Assembly: GCA_002286715.1 (NCBI GenBank)
Contig: NSJX01000013.1
Span: 200,860 to 264,859 of the forward strand
Direction: 5' to 3'
From: Dentipellis sp. KUC8613
Lineage: Eukaryota > Basidiomycota > Agaricomycetes > Russulales > Hericiaceae
DNA length: 64,000 nt
Of the stretch, positions 23,118 through 34,830 are shown piece by piece (the stretch's first letter is position 1; every line of letters begins with the position of its first letter). Below the pieces are notes generated by a model, which was not told the DNA's origin, did not search any database, and saw nothing but the letters and a program-made list of their open reading frames with translations. The translations under genes were made by a program, and so were the position numbers.

Positions 23118-24897
23118 CTACACCGTCCGATGGCCCTCCGACTCGTCGTCGACGCTGGTGCGCGGAACGACAAGCCTCAGGGTCATATCCCCATCCAGCG
23201 CATGCGAGAAAGGCCTGGAATTACCGGGGGCAGAGGCCGGCCGGGTGCCGTTTTCAAGGGCCTTGAGTAGCATCTGCGATAGCTGAGCCTCCTCCTTATC
23301 TCTTTGTTCTGTGCGCTGCTCGTCTGCCTCGGTAGCAGTAGGCTGCGCACGCGTCTGGGGTGTCGGCAGTCCCACTCCGAGTCCCAGACCGAAGCCAGAG
23401 TTCTGTCGAGCGATTTCCACAATCTCGCCAGGCCAACAGCCCTCGTTCTCGCTTTCCAGCAGCGAGAGCGCCGAGTTGAGCGCTGATGGCGAGAGTGTCG
23501 AAGCGGAGGCCTTCCTGGATGCAAGGAGGGTCTGCTGCGATCGCGTCTTTTTCTTCCTCTTGAGACCCGTAGAATTTCCAAGGCGAGAACCGCATCGATC
23601 AGGGTCGCGGACTCGTTCTTTATTGGGCAGTCGTGCGGAGGGAAGAGGAGAGGGCGCTTTCTCGATGATGAATGTGCTCGCACGTGGTGTCATGGCGAAG
23701 ATTGACCCAGTGTCCGGAACGAAGTAATCCACTCCTCGGGGAGATGCAAATGGATCTGTGAGATGAAGGAAATCCTCGTTACCGGAGACGTTGGAGGTTC
23801 GAGAAAATGGGCGGCTCCGGCGCGGAGACTCCGGGCTAAAGAAGGTAGAAGGCGACGAAGCCATGGGTATATTGGGGAGCACTGGCGTAAGCGGAAGGGA
23901 AAGCGTCGGCGGAATAATGGAAAGACCTGATGATTTGTGGTCAGTATAGCATAATCTACATACCACTCGTAGAGCTTACCATGGAAGGCGAGCAAAGTAC
24001 AAGCAATCGAAAGCGTCATGAAGAGTGATTCCGGAATGCGCATGGAATCACGCTCGATGAAAGTGAAGACTGAGGCCAGAATACCGGCAAACTGAGAAAG
24101 CCCAAGGGACAACCAGAGGAAGGAAAGCCTCGCGGACTCATGTGTAGCCTTTGCGCGGCGATACAAAAGATAGACGAGGTAAAGCGTCGGCCCTAGGAAA
24201 AGGAAGGAGAAAATGGCGGGGATGCAGGATGCGGGGTAAGGCGCCTTGATAGCGGCAAAGACAACCTGAAATATGACTCCTGAAGGGAGGTGAGATCTTA
24301 GTCAACGTCAAAACGACAAGACGTTTGTACGTACTCAGCCCAAGAATGATCGACAGAAGCACAACGATTGGGCGAAGTCTGCGCGAGAGATAATGAGAGG
24401 ACTCGGCCAAGGTGTCTATCAAGCTGCGTTTTGAGAGCAAATATGTGACTGCAAGACCAACTGTACACTTTTGAGCGCTACACGGATACTGACATTGGAA
24501 AGGAAGACGTACGTTCTAGGTCAACGAAGGAGGTGGTGATATTTTCACCAACTAGAAAAGCCGATACACGAGACGCGTCTTTGCTTGACGCGTCATTATA
24601 TGCGGCGAGGCCGAAGGCACCAGCAATGGTGGACAACAAAGACAATGATACGATAAACGAGACCGCGATTAATTGACGCGTCTCAGTGAGGGAGCGCGTG
24701 CTGCCGGAAGAGGATTTGAGGAAGGCGGAAATCTGAAGGGAGAGGAGGATGACGGCGAGGAAAGGAACGGCGAAAAGGAGAGCGGGGGGCGTTGGCTGGG
24801 GGAGCATCAGGAAGTGGGCAGAGGCATGAATGTGCACCAGTACGGGTGTAGGGGTGAGCGGTATTATATAGTCAGGACATGCTGCTGGAAGAGGCAT
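23118..24897 (-). CDS. Uncharacterised multispanning membrane protein with long cytosolic-type tail
   Basis: Four exons (24513..24897, 24335..24448, 23980..24279, 23118..23926) give 535 residues in exact frame. Six to seven hydrophobic segments occupy the first ~280 residues, for example PPALLFAVPFLAVILLSLQI, QLIAVSFIVSLSLLSTIAGA, PIVVLLSIILGLRVIFQVVF, AIFSFLFLGPTLYLVYLLY, LWLSLGLSQFAGILASVFTF and SLFMTLSIACTLLAFHG. The remaining ~250 residues are Ser/Pro/Lys-rich with an RLKRKKKTRS-like basic patch and look disordered. The layout resembles fungal seven-helix receptors or transport-like proteins, but I recognise no family motif, so I give no function. Confidence 0.75.
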
Positions 24898-25376
24898 GGC
24901 GCCTTCCCAAAAGCGAGGGCTGTCATCCGTCCGTTCCTGCGTTGCGTATTCGCAGCCACCGCCGATCCACGCCCAGACACGTCCTCTATCGCGGTGTATT
25001 CCTGGTACATCATGTATAATTTCTCTTGAAAAAAACGCACCTCAATATATCAACCGTAGACATTCTGTCACCGCCGGCGCCGAGCGACGCCCGCCCACGT
25101 CCACGTCGACACCCACCTGTGAACTCACCGACCATCACAATTTGCAAAGTACGGGCGCGACGTGAATGCATGATATCAGTCTTGGGTGCGGATCCTGGGT
25201 CCAAGTGGACGAGAAGTAAGAACCCCGGTCTACCACAAAACCACATGCCAGACGAGCCAGTCGCGTCATTCCCGTGTGTCATCACTCTCGGAAGTTAGCG
25301 CGCCTGGGCCTTTGTCGAGCATAGAGCGGCTCGGTAGACTCGTATTCGGCACTCGATGGGTTTATTGGCATCTATT
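24898..25376. other. Intergenic, no supported gene
   Basis: A 480 bp spacer upstream of the multispanning protein gene and downstream of the next minus-strand gene. No conserved element seen. Confidence 0.5.
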
Positions 25377-26898
25377 CTAATGGGCCGATGCTGTTGAATC
25401 CGCCGCGATTTTCAGAACATAATACGACAACACTTGAACCTGAACCAAGACCAGCGCAAGGAGGGCGACGCCAACGCCATAGAATAGCGGTGAATTTACA
25501 CGTCGGAGGTTATTCAGGTCTTCCAGCGCGACATATGGCCAGCGTTTTCGATGTCGAATGAGCTCCTGGAGCTGCTTCTCACGTGTCGCGAATCGCTGTT
25601 CCACGCAATCAGTCACCGGGAGAGGGCAACGATCCACAGACTTACAGACGGCACGACGTAGGCGAACCTCACTTCATGGGAAATTTGATTCAGTTGTTCG
25701 TGAGTCATGTCCAGCATGCCGGCAAGAACGTAGGAGAGCGATCGAGATCCCTCTATCAACGCCCTCCATGACGCGAGAATTTCTTTCCCGATGTCCTCGA
25801 CCCCCATTGCGCTAGAGAAATAGACGGGTCAGATCATCAGACGGAGGGACGTGTCATGTGTGCGTACATGGCGATTCTGTTTGTGTGGTAAGTTCGCAAC
25901 GTGGAGATTATGAGTGGATCAAGCTTGAATATTTTGACAATATTGTTCCCTTTCAGTTGGAGATGTTCATCCAGCCGATAGGTTGGAATGACAGTGAGAC
26001 CTGCAGTGATGAGATGACTGAAAGATGTGTCGAAGCTGAGGCTTGAGTTGCTGGCGGGAGGCAGCGAGGGGAAAATGCCTTTCGTTATGTCCCCCAAGAG
26101 GCCCGAAGCTTTATATGAGTTGGTATAGGGCGTGAACAGTGCCAGTTTGAGCAGTGCCGAGTAATAATTTGTGGGTACCTAGAAGGAGACCTAGATCAGA
26201 AGTAATTGACTATAGATTCGAAGTCAACCGAACCTTCAGTCGAGAGGCATGCACTTCCTTAATGGCCTCGCTTAGGCTATCCACATCGAGACGAGTATGG
26301 GCTTTAGCTTGTGTAAATGCGTCTGCGAGACGTCGAAGACACGCCAGTTGCCTTTCGATCGCAAGCCCTTTTCTGTCTAGCTCCCTCATATATCTCGTCA
26401 TAATGCGATGATGTTGCGTTTCTCTACGTCCGTCTCCCACGAAGAGGATGTCATTGAAGGCGGCCATGAAATCCTTCACGCCGAGAATTCAGCCGGAACA
26501 GCAAGACTCCGTCAGGTGCTCAAAACGTACGAGTGGTCCGGGCTGTTCATCTTCATCTATGGCTGTGGTAATGTCGGCAATGTTGAGCCCTGTCCACATC
26601 TCAAAATCCGGTTCTGCTTGTCCTTCATAATATCTACCCCCTAACGCATAATGTTTAGCTGACCTGCGGCGTAAAATGAAGGTGAATTCGCTCACTTGCG
26701 GGGACTGCTGGCGGTGGACTGTAGAACTGTCTGCCTGTGGCTTAGCTAATGTAAGTCATCCCGTATAAAGCACAAAAGGCGGGCAGTACAATATGAACCC
26801 CAATCTATATTGGGGATCGGCACGTCGGGTGCCGTAGAAATATGTCTCCTCCGTTCAAGTTGTTGCTGTGGTGTCGGCGGAGTAAGAGGCCGTGCCAT
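25377..26898 (-). CDS. Uncharacterised protein with coiled regions and C-terminal membrane segment
   Basis: Six exons (26790..26898, 26531..26745, 26234..26473, 25868..26178, 25646..25811, 25377..25595) give 419 residues in exact frame. The N-terminal part has charged segments (SEFTFILRRRSAKHYALGG, then DFEMWTGLNIADITTAIDED). The middle looks helical (RELDRKGLAIERQLACLRRL, DSLSEAIKEVHAS; later EILASWRALIEGS and MTHEQLNQISHEV). Near the C-terminus REKQLQELIRHRKRW is followed by a hydrophobic segment SPLFYGVGVALLALVLVQVQ. I recognise no family. The start is uncertain: the frame is open upstream to MSLQPVPDHPPL, and exon 1 might be fused to the previous gene. Donor of intron 1 could be GTACTG (used) or GTTCAT 9 nt earlier. 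Confidence 0.6.
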
Positions 26899-27085
26899 GG
26901 TTGGATGGGAATGAGACAGCATTTTCTTGCTTTCGAAAGGATGTAAGCTCAGAGGTGGATGATCTGGTACGGGTTGCAGAGACATTGGAGGACATGGCGA
27001 TGGCGGTATTGACTTTGTCAATACTCGTGATGGTGGAAGAAGCTGATATCTCGGGATATTTTGTATCTGACAGACTTCAGGATCT

Positions 27086-28808
27086 CTAAAAAGATAATAC
27101 TTTTAGGTGAACGCATACATTGTCTTCGTCGAATGTCACCCGGCTCCCCGAGGATGTGCGGCTTTTTACCTCAGTAATTGTCACATCTTTGTCCAGGTAG
27201 TCGACCGAACCTAAGCCAGATTATGAGAAATATGGAATTGCTTAGTCTTTATTAGAAGGCTGACCATATGCTACACCTTGTTGAAGGGTCTTGAAGACCG
27301 AGGGCTGACCTTCCTTGAGGCATTGGGCAATATCTGACGCACTTGTTGCGGTCTGGCATGCATGATGTGAGTGAAAGCTATAAACACACGAGATCATGTT
27401 GAACCTGGATACCTCGATGTAGGGATAAAGATCGGTATGATGGGCGATCGCGAGATCAACGTCGGAAGACTGCGTGAAGGGCATATTTAGGCCGCTTGAT
27501 TACAACTGATGTACATAGCAATGTACCTGCAGGATATAATCGAGCAGGGGAGACAACATGTCGGTATGCTGTTGTCAGGTGAGGATTAGCACTAGTTGTT
27601 GATCTTCTATCATTGAAACTTACATCGTGATTGTCAGTGGGGACCTGAGGGATCCTGAGACGCGCGTTAGAGCCATCTCCAGCCGATCCTATGTCTCTAG
27701 ATGCATACATCTCTCCAGAGGCATCAGCCCCTCCGATCGCCTCTGCTCCTTCAATCGGCTTCGCCTCCCCAATCGGATCCAACTCTCCAGGCCGATATGC
27801 CTCTGTAGTTGTCTCCACCCCTCCAGGATCAATAGGGACGCCTCCTCCATCAGATTCTTCATCGGCAGGGTCGTCTAGGTCGACAGGCTCTGCAGCAGCT
27901 TTCAGCGTCAGGGGCAAGAAGCGCCCTCTTCTTTTGACCCTGAACCCGCGGACAAAGACGCACTGATTGTATTTGGTGTTGATCGGCTTCAGCCGTTTGC
28001 CCGGGGACGAGGACGTAGAAACATCCTCGCCATTCGTGACAGCGCCAGAAAGCTCGTTCATCGACACTGAGGACTCCGGATCGGGACCCCAATGGCGCTG
28101 TGCATTCTCATCATGCGACCAACTCAGGCTGGATGCGAACGAGGCTGCCTCGACGCCAGCGAGCTCCACACTAAGTTGGATCTGGCTATCGAATTCCGTG
28201 TTCGTAAACGCTGCGACGGCCCAGGTCGTCGTGCGATCACAGCCAGTCACCAGCACAAGGTCCTCCATGCGGAGATCCAGCTTCAGCTGTTCCGTAAGTG
28301 CATGCCATCGCTCGCAGTGTTCGCGCAGGTATTCCTTGTAAGCACCTCGACGTTTGGTGTCCTCGCGCACCGCCTTTTCCGGAAGGACGAGGACAGCCCC
28401 TTTGCGGCGTGAGCAGGCAAATTGGAGGGAGAGCTTTCCTCCCGCAGGTACGACGCTAGTGGGGCTCGTCAATACAACCAAAAGCCATGAAATTGCAACG
28501 ACTCACAATGGAGCATCCAATTTGGCAGCGACAACACTCCGCGACCGATATGGTCCCGGACGCAGTGTCCTATGGTAGATGTGCGATGGTTCGCAATGCA
28601 AGGGCTCGAAGTACTCCGGCAGATGCTTGCCTTGAGACGGATGGTCGGAAGGGAGATGAATATTGAAAAGGCGTTGAAACCCGCCATACAGCACATATCC
28701 AACGTCCCCGACCCCTACGTGCTGGATGCTATCGTCCGGGTCTGGTTCCCATAGCGCATGCCCGTTCTTTAGGGTGGCCAGTTGGTCCCTGTAGACATCG
28801 GAGCAGGC
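27086..28808 (-). CDS. Uncharacterised basidiomycete-type protein
   Basis: Six exons (28507..28808, 27624..28455, 27527..27568, 27413..27469, 27277..27352, 27086..27210) give 477 residues in exact frame. The N-terminus has the pattern ALWEPDPDD, VGVGDVGYVLYGGFQRLFNI, GPYRSRSV, which I know from many uncharacterised agaricomycete proteins, often in multigene families. A middle part (DLVLVTGCDRTTTWAVAAF) suggests a folded core; an acidic Pro/Gly-rich segment follows. The end carries LSPLLDYIL, then SSDVDLAIAHHTDLYPYI, again a recurring combination in that family. Function is unknown; I assign none. A TATATATA lies 55-62 nt upstream of the start. Confidence 0.7.
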
Positions 28809-28862
28809 CATGTCGGTGTTGGATGGTTGGACGTGCAACCATTCCTCAGGCTTATCACGGTG

Positions 28863-28870
28863 TATATATA
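28863..28870 (-). promoter_or_regulatory. TATA-like box
   Basis: TATATATA located 55 bp upstream of the ATG at 28808, a usual distance for a fungal core promoter. Symmetric, so strand is assigned by context only. Confidence 0.4.
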
Positions 28871-29348
28871 GTTCGCTGGTGAATAGGAATCATGGAGGCA
28901 ATACGAACACCCTGCCATGTATGGTGAGATGAAGAGCGTCTGCATGGCCTGTGTCCACTGTACGTTGGTCAGATGACTTAGGTGAGTTCAGATGTAATAG
29001 GACTATTCTAAGAACAAGCGGAAAGGAATACCGACGTCTGACGGTAGGACCGGCAATATGTAACGATAGTCGGAGTCGATCTTGCACTTGCAGGTCTGAT
29101 TCATGCGGGCCATCGTGACCTTTTTCATCTCTTTCTTGCTCCGGTCTCAATCGTACGGTCTTTCAGCCTATGTCGTAAGATAAAGCCGCACGTAATTGAG
29201 GGGAGCGACTACATCTGTAAAGAGGCCTAATTGCAAATACGGTGGGCAGCCTTTTCGTTCAGAGGACGGCCTCCCATTGGACGAGAATGTGCTGAATTGC
29301 CGAAAAAGGCAGGTAATGTGCGATCGAAGGGGTTTTAGCCGGAGAAGG

Positions 29349-29383
29349 TATGAGCAGGTATGAGCTGCTCATACCTGCTCATA
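29349..29383. repeat. Perfect 17 bp-arm inverted repeat
   Basis: The arm TATGAGCAGGTATGAGC is followed by a single T and then its exact reverse complement, a 35 bp near-perfect palindrome. Each arm itself contains two direct copies of TATGAGC. It lies 205 bp upstream of the RVS161 start, with no coding frame in it. It could be a multimeric protein-binding site or a hairpin-forming element. Confidence 0.9.
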
Positions 29384-29587
29384 GCGATTCTGTTTTGCTG
29401 ATGTAGGTGAAATCCGTGAGTACAAGATAAAACAAACGGCCCCGTCACGATGAGATTCTGATTTGGAACTCCGCGGCGCTTGTTCCGCCACCTGCATCTC
29501 GACCGAGCCGGCCGCACCGCTTGTTCCGCCATAATACTGTCCTTACACCATTCCGTCCCCGTAGCCTAAGCCTACCCCGCAGTCAAC

Positions 29588-30871
29588 ATGAGTTGGTCCG
29601 GGTGAGCTTGAATCCGCACTGTTCATGTCCACAATACCTATGTTTGTCTTCGCAGATTCAAGAAGTCCATGAACAGGGCAGGGACCACCGTGAGCCGCCT
29701 CCTACCCCTCCATCTCGCTATGCTTCAATCCTGATCCCTCCTTTAGCTGCTGCAAAAGACTGGGCAGATAGAACGCACGGTGGATCAGGACTTCGCGACC
29801 GAAGAGGCGAAATACAAGACGTGCGTGTTCCTACTCCTCGCACTGTGCGTTCATGCTCACCGTGACCCCTTACGCCCAGATACGAGAAGGAGTGCCAGGC
29901 GCTGCACAAAGATGCCAAAGGCTACCTCGATGCCATGCGCTGTGCGTATCTCTCACGTCTTGACTCTTCCCGCATCCCGGCTGACCCGCGTGCAGCCATG
30001 TCCGCTGCGCAGCTCCGCCTCGCAGAAACCATCGATGCCTTCTACGGTGCCTCCGACCGCTCTTCCGACGGCGCGATGGCCGCTCACGCCTATAAGTCCA
30101 ATGTCATCGATTTCGACAACGGCATCGCGCGCGAGATGGTGCGTCGCGTCATTTCGTGTCTGGCCTTTGACTGACATCATCATTTCGGCAGGACCAACCC
30201 TACCGGACGACCATTCTTGACCCACTGAGCAAGATGAACACGTATTTCCCAATCATCAACGACCACATTGCGAAACGCAATAAGAAAGTGCGTCGTGCGC
30301 CGCAGATGCTTGCCCTGCTCACGCGCGTGCTGACCCGCCTCGTGTGCGCAGCTCCTGGACTACGACGCCGCGCGGAGCAAAGTGCGCAAGCTGACCGACA
30401 AGCCGAGCGATGACCCTACCAAGCTTCCTCGGGTGCGTCTTCTTTCTCTTCTTCGCTTCGGCATCTCGGAGTCTTACCATGTGGTCATGCGTCGCGTTGA
30501 ACATGCAGGCGCAACAAGAGCTGGACGAAGCGAAGGAGATCTTCGAGCTGCTCAACGACCAGCTCATCCGCGAAATCCCGATCCTGCTCGAGCAGCGCGT
30601 ACCGTTCTTCGACCCCTCCTTCGAAGCTATGATCCGTATGCAGTGCAAGTTCGCGGAGGAGGGCTACGAGAAGCTCAGCGGCGTACAACGGTGCGTTTTC
30701 TTTCCTCTCTATGATATTCCCATTCGACATCACACCCGTGTCCATGCTAACCCGTCATGCAGATACTTCGATGATAGCGTGCGGGACGACTACGCCGCGG
30801 GACAGCTGGACGCGCAGGTCGAGGGCGTGCTGCAGGAGATGCGCGAGCTGTCGATCTGCGGTGCCAGCTAG
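29588..30871 (+). CDS. RVS161: BAR-domain amphiphysin Rvs161/Hob3
   Basis: Nine exons (29588..29601, 29656..29689, 29747..29820, 29880..29941, 29996..30138, 30192..30287, 30352..30432, 30509..30690, 30763..30871) give 264 residues in exact frame; yeast Rvs161 has 265. The whole length is the N-BAR domain: the N-terminus MSWSGFKKSMNRAGTT is the amphipathic helix 0, then LLQKTGQIERTVDQDFATEE, LLDYDAARSKVRKL, PSFEAMIRMQCKFAEEGYEK and DDYAAGQLDAQVEGVLQEMR. No SH3 domain follows, as in Rvs161 and unlike Rvs167. It forms a banana-shaped dimer that bends membrane at endocytic sites and acts in actin polarity and cell fusion. Exon 1 is only 14 nt. Confidence 0.96.
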
Positions 30872-31349
30872 GCTGTCTAGTGTGAGACACGCGATGTGGT
30901 GTGTTATGTTGTGACTGTGAGGAAGTAATGCCGTGACGATGAGAGGAAAGGGGAGAGAGGACGATGTGTAAGAGACACCCTGTAGCTATCCATTTCCTTC
31001 GCGCTCGTGTGTGTTCTGTCTGCTTGTGCTTGTATCGGATTCACTGGATTCTACTCCTGAGCTTCTCTTTAGACAAACTCGATTGAGCACGGCGCGCACT
31101 GCGCCCACGTTCGGAGCGCCCATCGTAAGCACCATGAACTCACCACCTCTCCGACCCTTAGGGGCTACAACAGGACAGTTCATGTCCAACATCGAAGAGC
31201 AGAAAGAACAGAAAACGAAAAGAACGCCGTGGTGTTGTCGTATCCAATAATTAAATACAAGTGATCATCCAAGCCACTCCATAAGTATATACTCTAAAGA
31301 ATGCAAATGCGAATATCCTCTCAACCTCCATGCATGACACTCCACGGAC
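30872..31349. other. Intergenic between convergent RVS161 and SEY1
   Basis: A 478 bp spacer between two converging genes; expected to be 3' UTR of both. Nothing else recognised. Confidence 0.5.
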
Positions 31350-34300
31350 TCACATCGGCTGCAGCTTCCGCCGCTCCTCAATTTCGCTGCCTGTATCCGT
31401 GTCCGTGCCGTTGATTGCACGTTGCGCCTGGGCTGCCTGTGCATGCAGCGGCTCGGAGAAGTGCTCGCGGAGACGTGATTCGCCTTGGCGCCGGATCTGC
31501 ACCACAACACCAGTCAGCATCTTTCGAACATATTAAACAAGAATTGTGCGAAACGCACCTCGCGCGCAATTGTCCCTGTGATCTGCAGCAGCGGACCTAC
31601 GAGTCCCAGCTGGATAATCACATACCTGTCACCAAGCGTAAGCGGCTATAAATCGCATAGGACGAGAGTAAACATACGAAGACGCAAGCAGCACCAGCAG
31701 CATAGTGAAATACAGTGGGTTGAACAGCACCATCATCGCCTCGTTCCAACCCAGCACGACCAGCACGCCGTACATCCAATACGGCACCTGCGCAATGCTT
31801 GACACGGTGCTGCGCTTCGCCTCGACGTAGTACGCATCCGCGTCCCGCCGAAAGCGCGTCGCGACGTCCAGCGCCTTGGTCTCGGTGAAGATGACCAGGC
31901 TCGCTGCATAGTCGAACTCCTCGTCCAGCTCCGCCGAGCCGCTGTCAGTTGGCGCCGGCGGCGGAACGTACGCCAACGACGCGTCTTTCGGCGAAATTTT
32001 GGAATACAAGGGAATCAGGTCCAGTGTCTACAGCATCGAGCGTCAGAATCCGCGCGAACTTCGATGGAAGATTGAAAGACAGTACGCACCTGGTCCTTGG
32101 CCTTCTTGAACGCGCCGTCGATGTCGTCCTCGGGCTTCCACACACGCGGAACGCCCGCCTCGTCGTATCGGAACTGTTCTTCGAAGTACGCACGCAACTT
32201 GCCGAGGATGATATTGTCCGCAGTCTGCTCATCCACCTTGGCCCGTAGCGCGAGCCACGCGCGTTTGCGCAATATTGCGAGTGCGACGGCGTTCTCCTCT
32301 TCGGTGCAGTCGAAGCCTGGCAGTAATATCAATACCGATGAGTCAGTCGGGAGGTAGGGAAGACCGAAAGGGCGGCATACTCTTCGCCTTCGTGAGATAG
32401 TTTGATTCCGCCTTCTCCAATGTGTCGCGGAACACGCGGAGGATGGCGTCCCACATGTCTGGAGACGCCTTGTTGAGGTGAAGATCCACCGGCTCCGAGA
32501 TCTGTTTCTTGAAGTTCTTCTGTTGCGGCATCGTCAGCATCTCAGCACCGACAGACGCTCGCAGTCACTTGCCTCGATGGTGTTAACCATCTTCTTCGTC
32601 TCGTCCTTCCGTAGCTGATCCGCAACGCTCTTGATCTCCTCCTTGAGGAGCACGAGCTCGTCCTCCCAATTCCATGTGGCCTCACCCTCCTCTACCACCG
32701 CTTCCTTGGCGCCCTCCGTGAAACGCGCCTCGCATTTCGCACGTGCCTTGCCGACGACGTCCGCGAAGTTGTAGCCCTCCCCACGCAAGCCGTCCAGCAC
32801 CTCCTTCTTGAACACCCCAAGAGCCGCCTTATGCAAGTTCTTGAGCTGGCCAAAGAAGAGCGGAGACAGCGTCGTGTCGAGCGCAGCGATGAGGTCTGCG
32901 CGCTTGCGCTTGTAGACGCCCTGGTGGTACCGTGATGCGTCGCGGTCGTAACGAACTAAAATTCAAATTTGTTTAGCAGAAGGGAGTGATTTGTCAAGTG
33001 CCGCACCCAACGCCTGTGACCGCCACGCGCGCATCATATCGCCCAAACCTTCCACCACCCTGCCTGCCTCAACAGGCCGCCGCTGCGGCTTCGCCTGCTC
33101 GTTAAATTCAGCGAGAGCGCCCGCGGAAATCTCGTCGCATCGGAATTGAGCTAGCAACTCCTGTTGGGTCGGCAGATCCAGGTCCTTGTTCGTTTGGACT
33201 TGTTCCTGGGGGCGCAAACGTCGTAAGCACATGAGATTGACGAAAGCCGCGGGGATTCGCATACCCAGATGCCTTCCATGTAGAACGCGACGCCGTCTGC
33301 CGGTATCCGCTTATGGTACGCCGGCTTAAATACATAATCGTCCCTACTCTTGTCAGTGAACCTCTTGCGTAGGTTCTGGACCTCTTGCTCGAATTTGTCT
33401 GCCGCCAAGACCTTGTGGGGAAGTGCAGTGAAAGACAAGTCGAAATAATCCGATAACTGTCGATCCTGTAATTCTGGTGGCTTTGACAAGCTTTCCCAGA
33501 TCCGATTCATATCGGCCGTGAGGGTTGTTTGAAGATTGGCTAATGGGGTAGTCCCAATGTGGTCACGAATCACGAACAGAAGTAATGTCCTCTGGCCAGC
33601 ACTATGTGGAAGTGAATTGGGACGCCATCAGACGCAACCTCGACTACGAGAACAGAATCCACCTGCCTGTCCGGCGTCTTCTTCCCAAATAGGCCGAGGT
33701 TGACCTCAAATACAGTCTTGAGGAGGCCCATGTTGGCACCCTGATAGAGACCCACTTGGTGCTCCCAAAGGTTAACCAACAGGACTTCTGATGAAGCTAA
33801 CGAGAACAGGGCAGACTTGCGCTCAAAGTCCTACGGGTCGTGAACTTCGTTCAGATGTCGTAAGCCACACGATAACATCTCGTACTCGCCTGATCTTCTC
33901 CTCGCTCTCGTCCATCGGTCCCCTCGACGTCCATTACCATGACATTCATATCTTGACCACGACACATCCAGATGCCTGGCATGATGACGTCAGTACATGA
34001 TTGTCATGGTGCAAAGCTTGCTACAGAGAAGCAACCAAGCGTGTACGTCGCGTTGCACCCTGGATGAACTCATTGCAATGGGAGCTACGCGCGTAAAGAG
34101 GCGCAATGCCGCCCACTGCGTGTGGCGACCATGCCGTATACAGACGTCTGGGGCATGGAAGCACCGCCCATGGGCGCATGCCCAGGACTCGTACCCAATC
34201 CCATGGGACACATGTTCCGACAAGGGGAAAGGACATGACATGCAGGACATTCAACGAGGTGGCAGCTGCTGTCTTGAGATGGACTGCACTATTCACCTTT

Positions 34301-34807
34301 GGTCGTCTGCTGGCGCTTCGTCTCGTCCATGACATCGAAGTTGGTCCCGAATAGTCTGTTGAGTAGAGTACCTGCAACACGCTTGAGGCTCAGTAAACCA
34401 CGGCGGACACAGAGACACTCACTTTTGCCCGTTGACTGTGAGCCGAAGACGGCAACAATGTCGTAGTCGAAACCCGCGTCGCGAAGGCCCCATTGTGAAA
34501 TCTGGCCATTCAATTCCTCCCTGTACGGCACTTAGTAGACTGTAAGGCTAGAAGACACGCCGGAGACGCACGTAAATTGCTTCTCGTCGTTGATAACTTG
34601 TATCCGGTCGGTAGTCTTCTTCGTTAGCGTGCCATTGGTGGAGTGCCCGTTCTGGAGGGCGTGCGACGCGGTCGAGAGGGGGTTGGTGGAGGGCGCGTCC
34701 GGCGCAGACATGAGTGTCGTGGAATAAGAGGGGGAGTTGGGAGAGGAGCCGTCGAGGGCAGGAAGGGAGACTGGCGAACTGGCAACGAGCGGCAACGGCC
34801 CAGCCAC
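31350..34807 (-). CDS. SEY1: ER membrane-fusion GTPase Sey1 (RHD3/atlastin type)
   Basis: Thirteen exons (34572..34807, 34423..34520, 34297..34371, 33890..33975, 33663..33830, 33265..33591, 33007..33205, 32573..32955, 32381..32519, 32090..32316, 31678..32027, 31559..31625, 31350..31496) give 833 residues in exact frame. The GTPase core is complete: P-loop [20 protein letters not shown], the switch region with [29 protein letters not shown] (DxEG motif) and the IRDH guanine-recognition motif. A long helical middle domain follows, then a hydrophobic hairpin ([34 protein letters not shown] and [12 protein letters not shown]) and a charged tail. Sey1 joins ER tubules by homotypic fusion. Two introns are GC-AG, and one intron (33976..34296, 321 nt) is unusually long. 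The first ~75 residues are disordered, so the start could be a later ATG ([10 protein letters not shown]). Confidence 0.95.
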
Positions 34808-34815
34808 GTCGTGAG

Positions 34816-34830
34816 CACGTGATGCACGTG
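34816..34830. promoter_or_regulatory. Twin E-boxes in the SEY1/AACS divergent promoter
   Basis: Two CACGTG hexamers 9 bp apart centre to centre (34816..34821 and 34825..34830) lie between the start codons of SEY1 (34807) and acetoacetyl-CoA synthetase (35008), which are only 200 bp apart. CACGTG is bound by bHLH factors such as Cbf1/SREBP types; the latter would fit a lipid-related promoter, but the factor is inferred only. Confidence 0.5.

Larger units (their letters stand above)
28809..29587. promoter_or_regulatory. Divergent promoter region upstream of RVS161
   Basis: 780 bp between two divergent genes. It contains a TATATATA near the minus-strand gene and a perfect inverted repeat at 29349..29383 nearer RVS161. 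Short coding-like fragments at 28908..29113 on the minus strand do not form a convincing gene. Confidence 0.5.

Noticed and set aside
28908..29113. Two fragments that could splice to a peptide (MARMNQTCKCKIDSDYRYIL; WTQAMQTLFISPYMAG)
   Set aside because: The donor needed is weak (GTCGGT), the other phase gives unlike sequence, and no continuation exists before the next start. Possibly a decayed exon pair.
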